Translations under genes and position numbers: made by a program
Source: Codonopsis lanceolata
Taxonomy: Eukaryota; Streptophyta; Magnoliopsida; Asterales; Campanulaceae
Assembly: GCA_013146195.2 (NCBI GenBank)
Contig: CM028379.1
Location: 56,989,693-57,053,692 of the forward strand
DNA length: 64,000 nucleotides
Direction of reading: 5' to 3'
Shown: one piece after another, positions 33,103 through 45,384 of the stretch
Numbering within the stretch: position 1 is the stretch's first letter
Layout of the letters: each line of letters opens with the position of its first letter
The notes under the pieces: generated by a model
Seen by the model: the letters and a program-made list of their open reading frames with translations, nothing else
Told to the model about the DNA's origin: nothing
The model's database searches: none

Positions 33103-34692
33103 GCATATAACCGTGAAACTTGCATCAGTTTCGTTCCGGGTACCGTTGTAGATAAAAGAAAAAGAATAAAAGGGAAATTCTGGTAGGATAAAAAAAGGGC
33201 TAGGGCTTTATTTTATTATTGCTTTATTTTGCTCTATATATCTGTTTGCTTTATTTATGTCGCGAAAAAAAAATAAAAATAAAATAAATGTACATATTCT
33301 TTTTTTCAATCATATTATTTGCACATCCATATCTGTTTGCATTTTTTTATTATAAAAAAAATCTTATTTCCTTTAATATCAATATGCTTGTTTTTTTTTC
33401 TTTTATATTTATTTGGCTTCTTGTGTGTATATATAATTTTCAATTCTAAAAAGAAAAAAAATTGTTTTTCGAAATAAAAAAAAAAGAGTTTAAAAAAAAT
33501 AAAAAATAAAATCGTTTCCGAAATAAAGAGAAATAAAAAAGGAGTTTTAAAAAAAAAAAAAGTGAAAGAAATTCGTTTTCTAAAATTAAAAAAAAAAGAA
33601 TTAATCTCTTTTCAAAAGTACAAAAAAAAAAGACTCATTTTCTCAAAGCAAAAGAAAAAAAAAATTCGTTCTTGAAAAAAAAAAGTTTTTCATTAAAAAA
33701 TATATATAATAATAATAATAATTTCATTTTTCAAAAAAAAATGTTCAAAGAAAAATTAGATAAACAAAAAGTAAACAAAAATTATTATTCGTATAAAAAA
33801 ACCAACAATTTCTGTACGTTAAACGGACCAAAACGTTAAAAGGAAATTCAGAGGGGTCTAAATGATAAAAGGGCAAAAGGTGAAAGGAGTAAAGTGGCAA
33901 AAGTTAAAATTGACTATGAATGATGACTGAGGGCGCGGCGCCCAAATTAACTTTGGGCAACACCCAGCCTCCTCCTTTGTGGCCCGTTCCTTATTTTGAA
34001 CAATTTTGTTCGATGCTGGGCCCATTTTATCCGTCGAGCCGCTCATTTTTACTGTTGGGTGCATCTATTTTTCATGTTACTCCACCTTTCAAAAAATAAA
34101 AAACATCAAAAAATAAAAAAAAGATAAAAAGTTTTCTTTCCATTAAATCATGTGTTGTGTTTATACATATTGCGATCTTTGTTATTTTCCTTTGGTACCA
34201 CTAAAAATTTTGCAGTGACTGAAAAATAAAAACAAATTGATTATTTATCATTTACTCTCCTGAGAGAATTATCCGGAGGTACGTAATCGTCACATTTCAT
34301 TACAAGGATCGCAAAAGCAAAAAAAAAAAGTTTTCTAATAAAAAATCATGTGTAGTACTTAGTTCTCTTTTCCTTTAAAAAAATATAATTGTTTCTTTTT
34401 GCAAAAAAAAAATGATCATTTAAAAAAAATTCGTTCTCTCTAAACAAAAAAAAAATATCTATTCTTTCAAATTGGAAAATCAAAAAAGAAGATTAGCAAA
34501 ATGAAAATTTCTCTGATAGAGTTGAACTACAATGACCTGAGACTCGAAATGAAGTACATAGGCAGCCTTCGGGTTCGATCAAATACTTGATTTACTCATC
34601 AAAAAAGATTTTTTAAAAATGTATTTTCTATGTGTTTTCTTTTGTTTCCCAAAACATGAAAAGACAGGAAATCCCCTCACCATTATACTCAA
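32901..34692 (+). other. TE-D leader and 5' interior, noncoding
   Basis: Very AT-rich with long A runs and a TA microsatellite. From about 34165 it aligns with the DNA after gag in TE-A, so gag is missing as a block. A GC-richer patch at 33857-34080 looks like a foreign U3 fragment. The stem-loop motif recurs at 34521-34578. Confidence 0.65.
33041..33098. repeat. (TA)n microsatellite
   Basis: About 29 uninterrupted AT dinucleotides. Confidence 0.97.
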
Positions 34693-34804
34693 CTAGTTTT
34701 TAAACCCGTGCGTTAAACGCACGTCAATAAAATTGTATATAAACAAAATAAAGAGGATCGGTTTATTAACAATTACATATAAGTATATCACAAATCATTA
34801 TAGA

Positions 34805-35345
34805 TTCTAAAAAAAATATTTTTATACACAACATTTGTTGTCTTATTAGTTAGTTTTTCATCTTCACTGCATATCAATATCTTCAAACCAAAATAATTTG
34901 TTACTCTAGAAACTACGACATATAACTGTTTATGGCTAAATACTGGGTTTTTTTTCTTTCTAAAAGAGACCTACGTACAATTATTGACTTTGAAACTTGT
35001 TAATTGTCATTGCATATGATACCCACAATGTAAATTGTCTCCTCTGGAACTTGAAAGATAGTCTTACATCAGATAAGTTAATGACAATCTTGAGATAAAA
35101 ATATTTCCTCTAACATTGCTTCCTTTCAAAAAATTTGTTTCAACAATGTGAACCCCAAGATTTATGATGATTAGTCTAGTTTCGTTGCACAACCCTGCAG
35201 CATGGTCAATGTTTCTCAATAGCATTACTGGAACACTAATTTTAAGTATCAATTCATGGTCTGACAACCCTGAACATTTTATACTATTCAAAAACTCTGT
35301 ATAATGAATGTCTTGGAACAAACTTAATTTTTTTCCGCCCTTCAA
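34805..35345 (-). pseudogene. Helitron PIF1-like helicase, C-terminal remnant
   Basis: The first part (35064-35345) reads YTEFLNSIKCSGLSDHELIL, then KISVPVMLLRNIDHAAGLCN and ETRLIIINLG. After a frameshift come SDVRLSFKFQRRQFTLW and AMTINKFQSQ, then KQLYVVVSRVTNYFGLKILI. This is the end of the Helitron replication protein, whose helicase unwinds DNA during rolling-circle movement. The Rep nuclease and helicase Walker motifs are absent. A frameshift and stop make it inactive. A 1.76-kb copy must have moved with a helper. Confidence 0.87.
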
Positions 35346-35399
35346 ATAGAATGTGAACTCAAATAAGTTCTTTCTTTTGAATGATTACTTTTATTATAT

Positions 35400-36250
35400 T
35401 ATATTTGTATTTTATGAATAAATAAATTTATGAGAAAAAAATAAGCTAGAATCAAAATAACGAAATTATTTTTACCGTTAACAAATATTTTTGTTTTGTA
35501 AATTATTTTAATTTTAATAACTTCCATTATATATATTTTTTGTTTTATTGACTTCGTAACTATTATTTTTGTTTTATTTTTAAGAATTAGTTTTACAGAA
35601 GAAAAAAAATTGTTCCGTAATTTTTTATTATTATTTTACTAACCTCAGTTTAAATTGTTTTGCTTTATTGACTCTGTAACTATTCTTTTTGTTCCATCAA
35701 ATATTTTTATTTTACTAACATATTTTTGTTTTACCAAACTATTTTTAAGAATTTGTTTTCAATTTTTGTTCCGTAAATTATTTTTATAGTTTTACTAACC
35801 TCAGTTTAAATTATTTTTGTTTTATTGACTTCGTAACTATTATTTTTGTTCCATCAAGTATTTTTATTTAACTAATGTATTTTTGTTTTACATAGCTATT
35901 TTTAAGAATTTGTTTTAAAATTTTGTTCCTTAAATTATTTTTATTCTTTTAGTAACCTTAGTTTAAATTGTTTTTGTTTTTATTGACTTTGTAACTATTA
36001 TTTTTGTTCTATACAATATTTTTATTTTACTAACGTATTTTTTTTTACATATATATTTTTAAGAATTTGTTTTAAACTTTTGTTCCATAAATTATTTTAT
36101 TTTACTAACCTCCGCATTAAATTATTTTTGTTTTGTGATTCTTTAACTTTTATTTTTTATAGTTGCTTGTTCCATAAATTATTTTTATTTTACTAACTTC
36201 TTATATTTTTGTTTTATTTTTTTTAGTTACTATTTTTTATGTTTAAAAAG
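35400..36250. repeat. AT-rich tandem repeat inside the Helitron
   Basis: About four degenerate copies of a unit of roughly 150-180 bases, recognisable by TTTTATTGACTTCGTAACTA and TTTTTAAGAATTTGTTTT. Confidence 0.75.
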
Positions 36251-36453
36251 AGAAAAATGTTTAAACATATTTAAAAGAGAGGAGATGATGGTGATGAGAG
36301 AGAAAATATGGAGGAGATGGAAGAGAGAAAAAGAAATACAATCAGGGAAGAGAAGATAAGAGAGAGAACTAATGAAATGGTAACTCAAAAGTTAATAATT
36401 CAAAAGTGAGATTTGGAGGGAAAAATCCACCCTTGTCATTATATATATATAGA

Positions 36454-38534
36454 TTGCCATCTTCAAATGCATCTTCCCTCTTAACCTTTCATAAATGAAT
36501 CACTAGTTGATAAGTGCATCGTTCATTCTCAATTTAAAAAAAAATATTTAATAAGTCCTACTTCGAGATGTCAAGGTCTACCACTTCAAAAAAAAAAGGA
36601 ATAAAAAAAATAAACAAAGAAAAGGCCGATAGGGAGCTAGGGAAGAAAGGAAAGTCTGGAAATCCAAAAAAGTCAGGTAGCTCAAGGATCATACGCAACA
36701 ATTCACGACTAGGGGCTTTCAAACCCAGGGGTGTCTCTTCTGCCCATGTTGATTCTTACAGTCCATCCTTGCAAGAGTATGCTCACGAATCCATTTGGTG
36801 TCAGTTATTTCAAAGGTCCAACCAAATTCTCTAATCAAACTTTCCGAATGTATTTTTCTATATTCGAGTCTGATAAATTCTTGCTTCTCCTATATCAGCT
36901 TGTCGAGTCTTCTTCTTGATCTCTGAGCACCACCTATCGCCGAAGTGTCTACTAAAAAGGAAAAAGAAAAAGAAAACGATGAATCAACTCATGCAAAAAC
37001 ATGATAAAACTACACGAGTTGATGATAAATCACTTCGAAACATGGACCCACAAACCATTAAAAATGTGAGTTCAATAAAAGCAACCTTCTGTCTTGGTGA
37101 AAGGTCATCCTCAATCCATTGCGACCGAGCTATTAAATAGCACACTGGGGGCTACCACCATATACCAAAGTCTAGCCATCTCTAAGATCCAGCTTCCCAA
37201 AACTGGGGCTGCTTCACCTTTATATATGCATCTACCGAGAGTGACAACCTTTTTTTATCCCAAAAGAGAGAATAGATATCTCTTCAAACACTCTCCCAAA
37301 TTGCTCCGAGAGGTCAACAAAAAAGAAAAAGAAAAAAAAGGTGCAAGGTTGAAAAAAAATAGAGGCCTATGAATAAAAAAAAAAGAGAAGAAGAATAAAA
37401 AAGAAAAAGAAAAGAAGCCTCTCCTTAGCAATTTCCTCAAAATCTCCCTCTCACAAAAAAAAAAAAAAAAAAAGAAAGAAAAAGCAAAGACAAAAAAAAT
37501 AGTCAATCACTCTTGGACAACCCCATAACCACAACCAATGCCAAAAGCCAAAAGTCAATCTCCCAACCATACCTACAACCAGGTCCAGAAACCAACTTCC
37601 AATCCAAACCCACAGCCTAAAAGGCCAGCCAATGATCGCTTTTCAATCGCTTTTCCGAAAATAACCAAATCCACAGCCCAAAATACCTTTGAACCATAGG
37701 TCAATCAAATCATCAACCCTAAAGCCAATCCATCCCAAATACTTAAACACTATACCATAACCTAGTTGCCACCTATAGCTCTGGTTCAATCGGTTATAAC
37801 ATGATCTGGATCTAGGACAAAACTTCTTACTAAAGACATATAAAATTATCAAAAGATAAATGTTAAGTAGGGTCCATGAAACTTGTGATACTCGGAAATA
37901 AACTCTGGATCATGACTCACTTTTTTTTCTCCATTAGAGTCATCCTTTTTCTTTGAGCATAATCATTTCTGTCTCCCACAAAAAGCCTCTCCCAATCGAG
38001 TGTTTCTGGGGCTGTCCCTATTTAATCTCTTCAGAAACTTGCCCGTCTCATCTTACAAAATATGGTTCATCAAGTCATATTGAGGCTTCTCCCGCCAAAC
38101 TCATTGGATAGATAAAGGCGCATCATCTCCAGAAACAGCTGTCATTTCCATCTCGCTTGAAGAAACGAAGAAGCTACAAAACCGTGATCGCTCAAGAATA
38201 AGCGGGTTATCGATAATCGCATGCATTGAAAGACGACCGGATCTCTATGAGGTAAAGGCTCGCTAGGTTAAAAACCCGAAAGGGCGGCCTATGCAAAAGT
38301 TAGAGCAACAAAAAAATTAAAGAAGAAAAAAAAAGGGTCCCTCTGAGGCATCGATTAGTAGGGCTCACTAGTCCTGATTGAATTCCTTTCTTGAATGATG
38401 CATTAGTCAAAAGACTGAAAAGCAACCCTGAACTTCACCCACCTTCATCTCAAATATCACCATCAACTCATATACTTATAACTCTTCAAAGCCAACCAAA
38501 AGCCACATCTCAAACTCTTATATTACATTTCCAT
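36454..38534 (+). other. TE-D middle part, noncoding
   Basis: Colinear with TE-A 6930 to about 9083: shared ATCATACGCAACAATTCA-like, GGGGCTTTCAAACCC and AAAACCCGAAAGGG blocks. Only short chance ORFs. It ends at TCCAT (38530-38534), the TE-E target duplication. Confidence 0.75.
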
Positions 38535-41500
38535 TGTAACAGCCCGACCCAGACTCCAATGCGAAATCCCAAGGTCGTGCCGTCAAGACAAGCTAAAAGA
38601 CAAACAAGCACCTGCTAAGCATAATGGTACGAGTCAAAAGATGAGCCATCAAGCTCGAATAGGAAGGTAAAGCCATAACGGCAATACGAAACAACTAAAA
38701 ACTAAAATCTGCGGAAGCAAATCATAAGTGGAACCCAAGCCTTTAATCCTAAACAAAGGAACGCAAGGCTGAGAGATAACTATCTCTCGACAAATCTACG
38801 ACTCGCGTGACGCAACATTGCACACGGGCAACAAACCATCGGCAAAGCTAAGGCCGGCGAAGCAACAAAATACCAACCTGATAAACAATTACTCAACGGC
38901 TACAATGTGCCGGAGGGACAAATCAACTAAAAGAATAAGAGATTTAAATACTAACAACTAAACCAAGGACTCACGACTAAAATTGTCGGAGATAACAACA
39001 ACAAAACTAGAATGTGCGAGCTAAAACCTTGCTCGGAAAGACAATGGAATAAACTTCTAAATAAATACAACAGCTCGACCAAACAAGTCGGCTCCCAAAA
39101 TAATACGAAATACAATACTAACATAACTACCCAAGTAAAGTTTACATAACTTTACATCCGTGTCTCACAAGATGATAAATACAATAATAGTAATAATAAC
39201 TCCAAGCTATTGCCTGGAAGACCACCTGTTATCAAACATGCACCCGTAGCTGCAACGCGCACTAACGAGCTCACTGCACAAACTAAGGAAAACAAACACA
39301 CGAAATGAGTCATAATGACCCAGTAAGTTACTAAATGCAATTGTATGAAATAGAATGACGTGGCATGGCATAATGCACAAGCATGTATAAAATCATGGCA
39401 TCTTAATAGCATACCAATAATAAACTTGTATTAAGTTATCAAGTAACATAAACTTCATAAACCACATAGCACATTATCTTTCATATAAGTGCTCATAGTA
39501 AGCCACATAAGGGATAGAGAAGATACCCAAATAGTGCCGTTGTGCTGCTCCTACAATACACATTAGTAACCGGGTTGTACCATCGATGCTCGTGATTACA
39601 TCGACATATTGAGCGGCTACACCACAAGGGCAGCCCTTTCTCAGTCTAGCTTAGCATAATCCACTCGCTCTATTGGTTACGAGATGAGCTAACTTCCCAT
39701 CGGGGCCAACAATGGAGGGTGTGTGAGGTCAGTGCGGCGATCCATAGCGAATACGAATCTTACGATTCGTATAGGCGATGTATCGTCCTACCCTGACATA
39801 AAAACCAATCCAAATATTGCCAGCTGGACTTACATGCAATGCACAAGTAGATATTTACTCGCATGCACAAACAAGAATCAAGACCGACCATAGCGGACTT
39901 ATCAAATCAAGTAGGACATAAAGCTCTACACACCAATTTAACAATGCACATATTTGCACGTACACAATAAATCCAACTAACTTATAAGTTTAGTCCAAAA
40001 ACCACATATCGAGGTACTCATAATCCTCAAGTCATCACCCAATCAAAAGTAGCGTATAAGCTCAAGAAACCACAACATGAGGTCTACTATAGTCCTCTAC
40101 TCGAGATTCAACCAAAGACTATTATTTAGTCTAAGAACAACCATAAATCAAGACTTAGCATTTTAGCTTCACTTAGGTACACCGGACTCAACCATAGTCC
40201 CAATCGTCATATATACTCGACATTCTCAAATCAATCTCAAAGGTACCAAAACTATTCCGTAGTCATATCCTCGCAAGTGCTTTCATGTGCACGCGACCAA
40301 ATTCCCTAAAAGAGAACTCATTCAAATAATCATTCCTTAAAGTAATACGAGATCATAGGTTGGTCTCTAATGCTCCGTGCCCTAACGAGCACGCTCTAAA
40401 TAAATCCCCAATAAGCCTCTATATCGTGGGTGTCACAAATGGGACACAATTCGAGATGCTCGGTACTCACAATCAAAACCAACCAAACCCGAACATCGTA
40501 CGATTTCAACCTAAGGCTCACTAACATCTTATTGAACCTAAAATGACTCCATTGAGTCTTAATATCACATTTCATTAAATACACATTTCATAAATCCCAA
40601 AATTAACACATCATTCAAGTTTATAGAAATTCTCCCAAAAATAATCCGGGCTTGTTTCCCAAGCCTGAAAATCCAAGAACTCATCATAATCATAGTCAAA
40701 CGAAACCCAAATGTCGTAGGACTTTCACTCGAGTTTATTAACACATTATTGAACTTATTTTGACTCCGTTGAGTCTAAATACTAAGTTTCATTCATGACA
40801 CATTTCATCATCCTCAACATTAATACCCACTTTAATTAACAACAATTTCTCCAATAATTCGGGCTTGATTCTCAAGCCCTAAAATTCACAACAAAACCCA
40901 ACATAAATCATAACCCATTTTATAAATCACATAATTTCAATTAAATGATCCTACTCATGATATCTAGTGAGTTCATACATCCAAAGCCCCAATCATAGGC
41001 ATAATTCCACAATAAACCCAAATAACATGTGGACATGATTTCTAGCATACTCATAATCCTAGAAACACAAGATGAAGAATAATCATATACTTCAACAATC
41101 ATAGAAGTCATTCTACAAATGCTCCTAACAAGTTTATACTTCCAAAAATCCCCAAAATGGGCATACAAAGCATATCAAGTGTTCATTGCCCACAAATAGC
41201 ACATAGGTTGTTTTCCTTAGGGCCAATGAACCAAAATAAAAAGAAGGTAACTTACCTAGCTTGAGTGAAAACTCAAGAGAATCAAAATCCGAACGGTGAA
41301 GTTGTTCCACCCGTCGAAGCGCCAAGAATCCAAGAAGTTTGAAGGCAATGGCACCGGACGGTTGGATCGTCTTGGATCGAAGAGAGAAGAAGGCTAGGGC
41401 TTGAATCTCCCATGAACTCTCTATCTCTCTAATACGTATGGTGGAGGAGGAAGAATGAAGAGATTTCTGAAAAATGCAAAGGGTTTGGGTATTTATACCC

Positions 41501-42536
41501 CCAAATATAAAGAGGGCACAATAGACATTTTCCAAGTACAATTAGTAGAGATTAGGATTAATCAATCACTAATATAACCTTAATTAACCTGCCACTAATG
41601 TTAGGACATGTTTAGGGCTAAGTATGGGAGGTTAGAGAGGGTTTAGAGGGGGTTTGATGAGGGTAGGATAGGTATTTCTCGTCAATAATCGAAACAGGGC
41701 AAAACAGGGTCGGGGCACCTTGCGTCGCAGGTCCCTATAGCTTGACCGCAAGCCTCCAGACCTCCTAGGTGCTTCGTTGACCTTGCGGGGGCAAGGCCAT
41801 TCTACCTTACGAGGGCAAGCCCGGCAGACCTGAAATGGCTCAAAATTTAACCTAAAAGACCCCCAAACACTTAACCAAACCTAACAAGGTTCAAAACTCA
41901 TCCAAAGTAGGTCTAGAACTCCCTTAGAACACTCACAAACAACCCCCGAAACAACTCCCGAAACAACTCGGAGCGAAACCAAGAAGAGGTGCAACAACGT
42001 GCAACCGGAACGACGAATGAACTAACAATTGAACGAGCAATGAAAAGAGACTTTTAAGGCAAGTCTAAGGGCTAATGAAGAAGCTTAAATACTTCTAGAA
42101 AGTTGAATAACAACTATGGAAATAAGAATTCCAAAGGAGAGACGATTACGCGACTCGATCCCCGAACTACGCGATAGAGACGAACGCTATCTCCAAAGCT
42201 TCCAAATCATCGATAGACTTAAGGAACACCTCCAACTTGAAGTCTAATGCATCTAAACATGTTAATAAGCCATCATATAAAGGTCTAGGACCAAACGGAG
42301 GTCACGAACACAAAACGCAAGCAAACCCTCAATCGCGTCGCATTCCGACTATCGTCGAGTCACGACTTGTGACTTTAGCAAGTCAACAACTATATGTCAT
42401 CTCTTAATAGTGTTTTGGTCTTAATGTGGCCTCTCATACATATCTAGACCCTTTAGCAAACCGAACATACAATCGACAAAGGAAGAAGTGCAAGTATGGC
42501 ATGCAAACCGAGCTAACGAAGGAGCGGGGTGTTACA
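38535..42536 (-). repeat. TE-E 3' LTR (4002 bp)
   Basis: On the minus strand it starts TGTAACACCCCGCTCC and ends GGGCTGTTACA. It contains GC-rich palindromes (about 41715-41830), a TATA element (GGGTATAAATACCC, 41488-41501), a splice-donor-like CTAGGTAAGTTAC (at 41255) and an acceptor-like TTTTCCTTAG (at 39283). Confidence 0.95.
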
Positions 42537-44172
42537 CTCTCTCCACCTTAAAAAGAATTCGTCCCGAATTCTAAATCATGATACAAACCAACGATAGGTC
42601 CGCCCTCAACCATAATACATCGAGACAACGATTATGGCGTCTCTTAATCCCGGGTGAACACTTGGTCTCAAAATCACCAACCCAGACTCGAACCTCCGAG
42701 TCTACCACCACATGCTAAACCAAGTACACGAAGGTCGAGCTATAATAATCCAAATTCAAAAGTCCACGAACACTCAATAGACACAACAACATCAAACTCT
42801 TACGATTGGAAATAATATGACTCATACTTGAGTCGCGAATACACATACGAACAACACTAAGCCAATCATGTATGCACAACTCCCAAATTTTAACATAAAA
42901 ACACATTCAAGGACACTTTAAAATTTCAACTACCGAAACTATTTGTTTCGGGGCTCAACACGAAATTCAAGCGCAAGAGGTTCTAAGTTAAAAGAAATAA
43001 TAATTGCCTACGGAGCAATTCGCAAACAAATCAAAGATAATCAAATCGGCATTTCAAACCATGTAAATCATACTCACGATTTTCCTATCGCGGGTAAGAA
43101 CACATAAGAACACATTAATGAAATGTTTTGAAATTCATTCCATTTCTGTCCATTCCATTTGGTAACGGGTATAGTCAATTTCTAACTTAATTCTTACCAA
43201 TCCTAGTCCAACGACGAATACTTTTTGCTCACCAATTGAGGTACCTCGAATTAGCTTCAAAAGTTTCCGTCGTAAGGATCTGAGGTTCATGAATAAAAGT
43301 TTTAAGCATCCTTCAAACAGTCCCTATCTTGATGAAATGAATGAACAAGATAATAATGATGAAATGAGAATTTAATATACTACAATGTAAATGCATCAAG
43401 TTGGTGTTTCCTATAACTAATGCACATAATTGAATAAAAGTAAGTCAAGTAACAAGGTCTATTACCTTGGCAAACAACAATCATAGCTATCACAAACTCG
43501 CGTACCTAGTACACTCAACCAAGATAATTTCCTAGTAATCACAACGAATCGACAAGGCTACTAATGCCCGTAACGTCCATACTCCGCAAAACTATCCTTT
43601 CTTAAGCTATAGACCAAGTCTACAACCAATGCATACTCTAAGCATCCTAACATAACGTTAACGTCTCAATACTGACGGTGAAGCGTCAATCTCTCCCGTG
43701 CAGCCGAAATCGACCGATAAATCGCAGTAGTTAACCTTCGTACTAATCGAGTGTATGTCCTACTCGCATAATATCCACTAAAAATAATATAGTATTATAT
43801 TATTCATCATATCAAACATATTTCCGTAGAATATACAAGTATCATTCCAAACCAATTAATTATCATCACACGATTCATACTTCATATATATACATACTAT
43901 GGCCTTTGTATATAACCACACAAAACCACAATTCTATATATAGCATAGTCTTATACATATATAGACTAAACAAGAATCCATACGCCACGTGCGATTACCT
44001 ACCGGCAATCCACAAAACAACCATATCATATATCGATCTCACATTGGGGTATTATTCCCGATCGAGCAAATAACCAATATTACACAATACACCATATAAT
44101 GTATGTATGAATGCACATGAGCTACCAATTAAAGCGCGTACTCATAATAACGGTAATAGTAGCAATGGTATA

Positions 44173-44219
<47 letters not shown>

Positions 44220-44276
44220 CCTATTTCGGATAGGTTTCAAAACTCCGCAATGGCCAACCGCCACGCGCACACGACC
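42537..44276 (-). other. TE-E interior after gag, noncoding
   Basis: No protease, reverse transcriptase or integrase motif in any frame. It includes (TA)n at 44176-44215 and, next to the LTR, the polypurine tract read on the minus strand as AAGGTGGAGAGAG (42537-42549). Confidence 0.7.
44176..44215. repeat. (TA)n microsatellite in TE-E
   Basis: About 20 TA units. Confidence 0.95.
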
Positions 44277-45268
44277 TCAAACTCTAGGCTGTCCACCACT
44301 ATCTCTCTTGGAGCCACTGGATTGTTGACTAGTACTCCCAGACTGACTAACTCTCCTCCTCGGGCAATCTTTACGAACATGATCACCGCCACAAATAAAG
44401 CATTTTCTTGTTGCACCCCAGCACCTATCCTCGGTGTGTCCCGTTTTCTTACAAAAGTTACATGTCAACTCGTCACCTCATCGTCTCCGTCTAGAGGTAG
44501 AAACATCACTTCGATTATTAGAACATACTTTTCCGTGACTATCTGTCTGAGGTGCTGACTGCCCTCTATTACCATCATTGCTCCTATTAGTCTTCGAGGT
44601 TCTCTTTTGAACGTGATCCTCGATGTCCAACTCCATCGCATACGCACGATCCACAGCCCCTTGGTAATCCGTAAGTTGTAAGGGGATAAGCTGCCTACGA
44701 TATTTCGTCCTCAGGCCTTTCACGAACCGCTCAGTCTTCTTAGCCTCATCTGGTACTAAGTAACTACAGTAACAAGCCAACTCCGCAAACCTTGCTGAAT
44801 ACTGAGCCACGGTCATATCTCCTTGTTCTAACGCTAGGAATTCCATCTCTCTTCTTTCTCGAATTACTGCCGGAATAAACCGTATCGTAAACTTCGTGAC
44901 AAAGTTCTCCCATACTCGAGGAACTCCATGTTGTCTCCAATGATCTCGTAATTCAAGCCACCAATGCTCGGCCACACCATCCAATCTAAACACCGCTAAG
45001 GTCACCATCTCTTCTGATGTACAACCCAAAACTGCAAAGATCTTCTCCATGCTTCCTAGCCAACGCTCCGCCTTAGCAGCATCGGCTCTCCATCAAATCT
45101 TTCTGGTTTCAACTTCAAAAATTTCTCAAGAACGATGAAATTGCTTTCCAGTCCAATCATCAGTTGAGGAGTCACACACGGCTCACTAGCGTTCTCTTCT
45201 CTTTCATCACCACGAGCTGTACTCGAACAAGGTATACTAGAACTAGCTCCACGCCAAGTTCCTGACAT
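44277..45268 (-). pseudogene. gag: TE-E gag, three frames
   Basis: Starts at ATG 45266-45268 (MSGTWRGASSS); FLKLKPERFDGEP follows. After a frameshift near 45090 the capsid region reads MEKIFAVLGCTSEEMVTLA, AEHWWLELRDHW, FTIRFIPAVIRERREMEFL, MTVAQYSARFAELACYCSYL and FVKGLRTKYRRQ. After a second break near 44470 come two zinc knuckles: CNFCKKTGHTEDRC (regular) and CFICGGDHVRKDC, which is one residue short of the CX2CX4HX4C spacing. This is the retrotrans-gag type of chromovirus-like gypsy elements. Confidence 0.88.
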
Positions 45269-45370
45269 AATACGCCTACGTTACAAAGAACACTTAGCGT
45301 TAATAACTCAACAATAAACCCAACCCAAACTAGGCCAAGGAACCTATCCTGGCGAAATAGCTAACCTATA

Positions 45371-45382
45371 GCTCTGATACCA
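45371..45382 (-). promoter_or_regulatory. TE-E primer-binding site (initiator tRNA-Met)
   Basis: On the minus strand TGGTATCAGAGC lies two bases after the 5' LTR end at 45385. Confidence 0.92.
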
Positions 45383-45384
45383 AG

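Larger units (their letters stand above)
34693..36453 (-). mobile_element. Helitron, non-autonomous, 1761 bp
   Basis: Read on the minus strand the element starts TCTATATATATATAATGAC and ends with the palindrome CGTGCGTTTAACGCACG, then 11 bases, then CTAG. TC start, 3' hairpin and CTRR end define Helitrons. It lies between A (34692) and T (36454). TE-A has the uninterrupted CAATTGCCATC at this place (about 6928-6938), confirming insertion at an AT dinucleotide without duplication. It carries a decayed helicase C-terminus and AT-rich tandem repeats. Confidence 0.93.
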
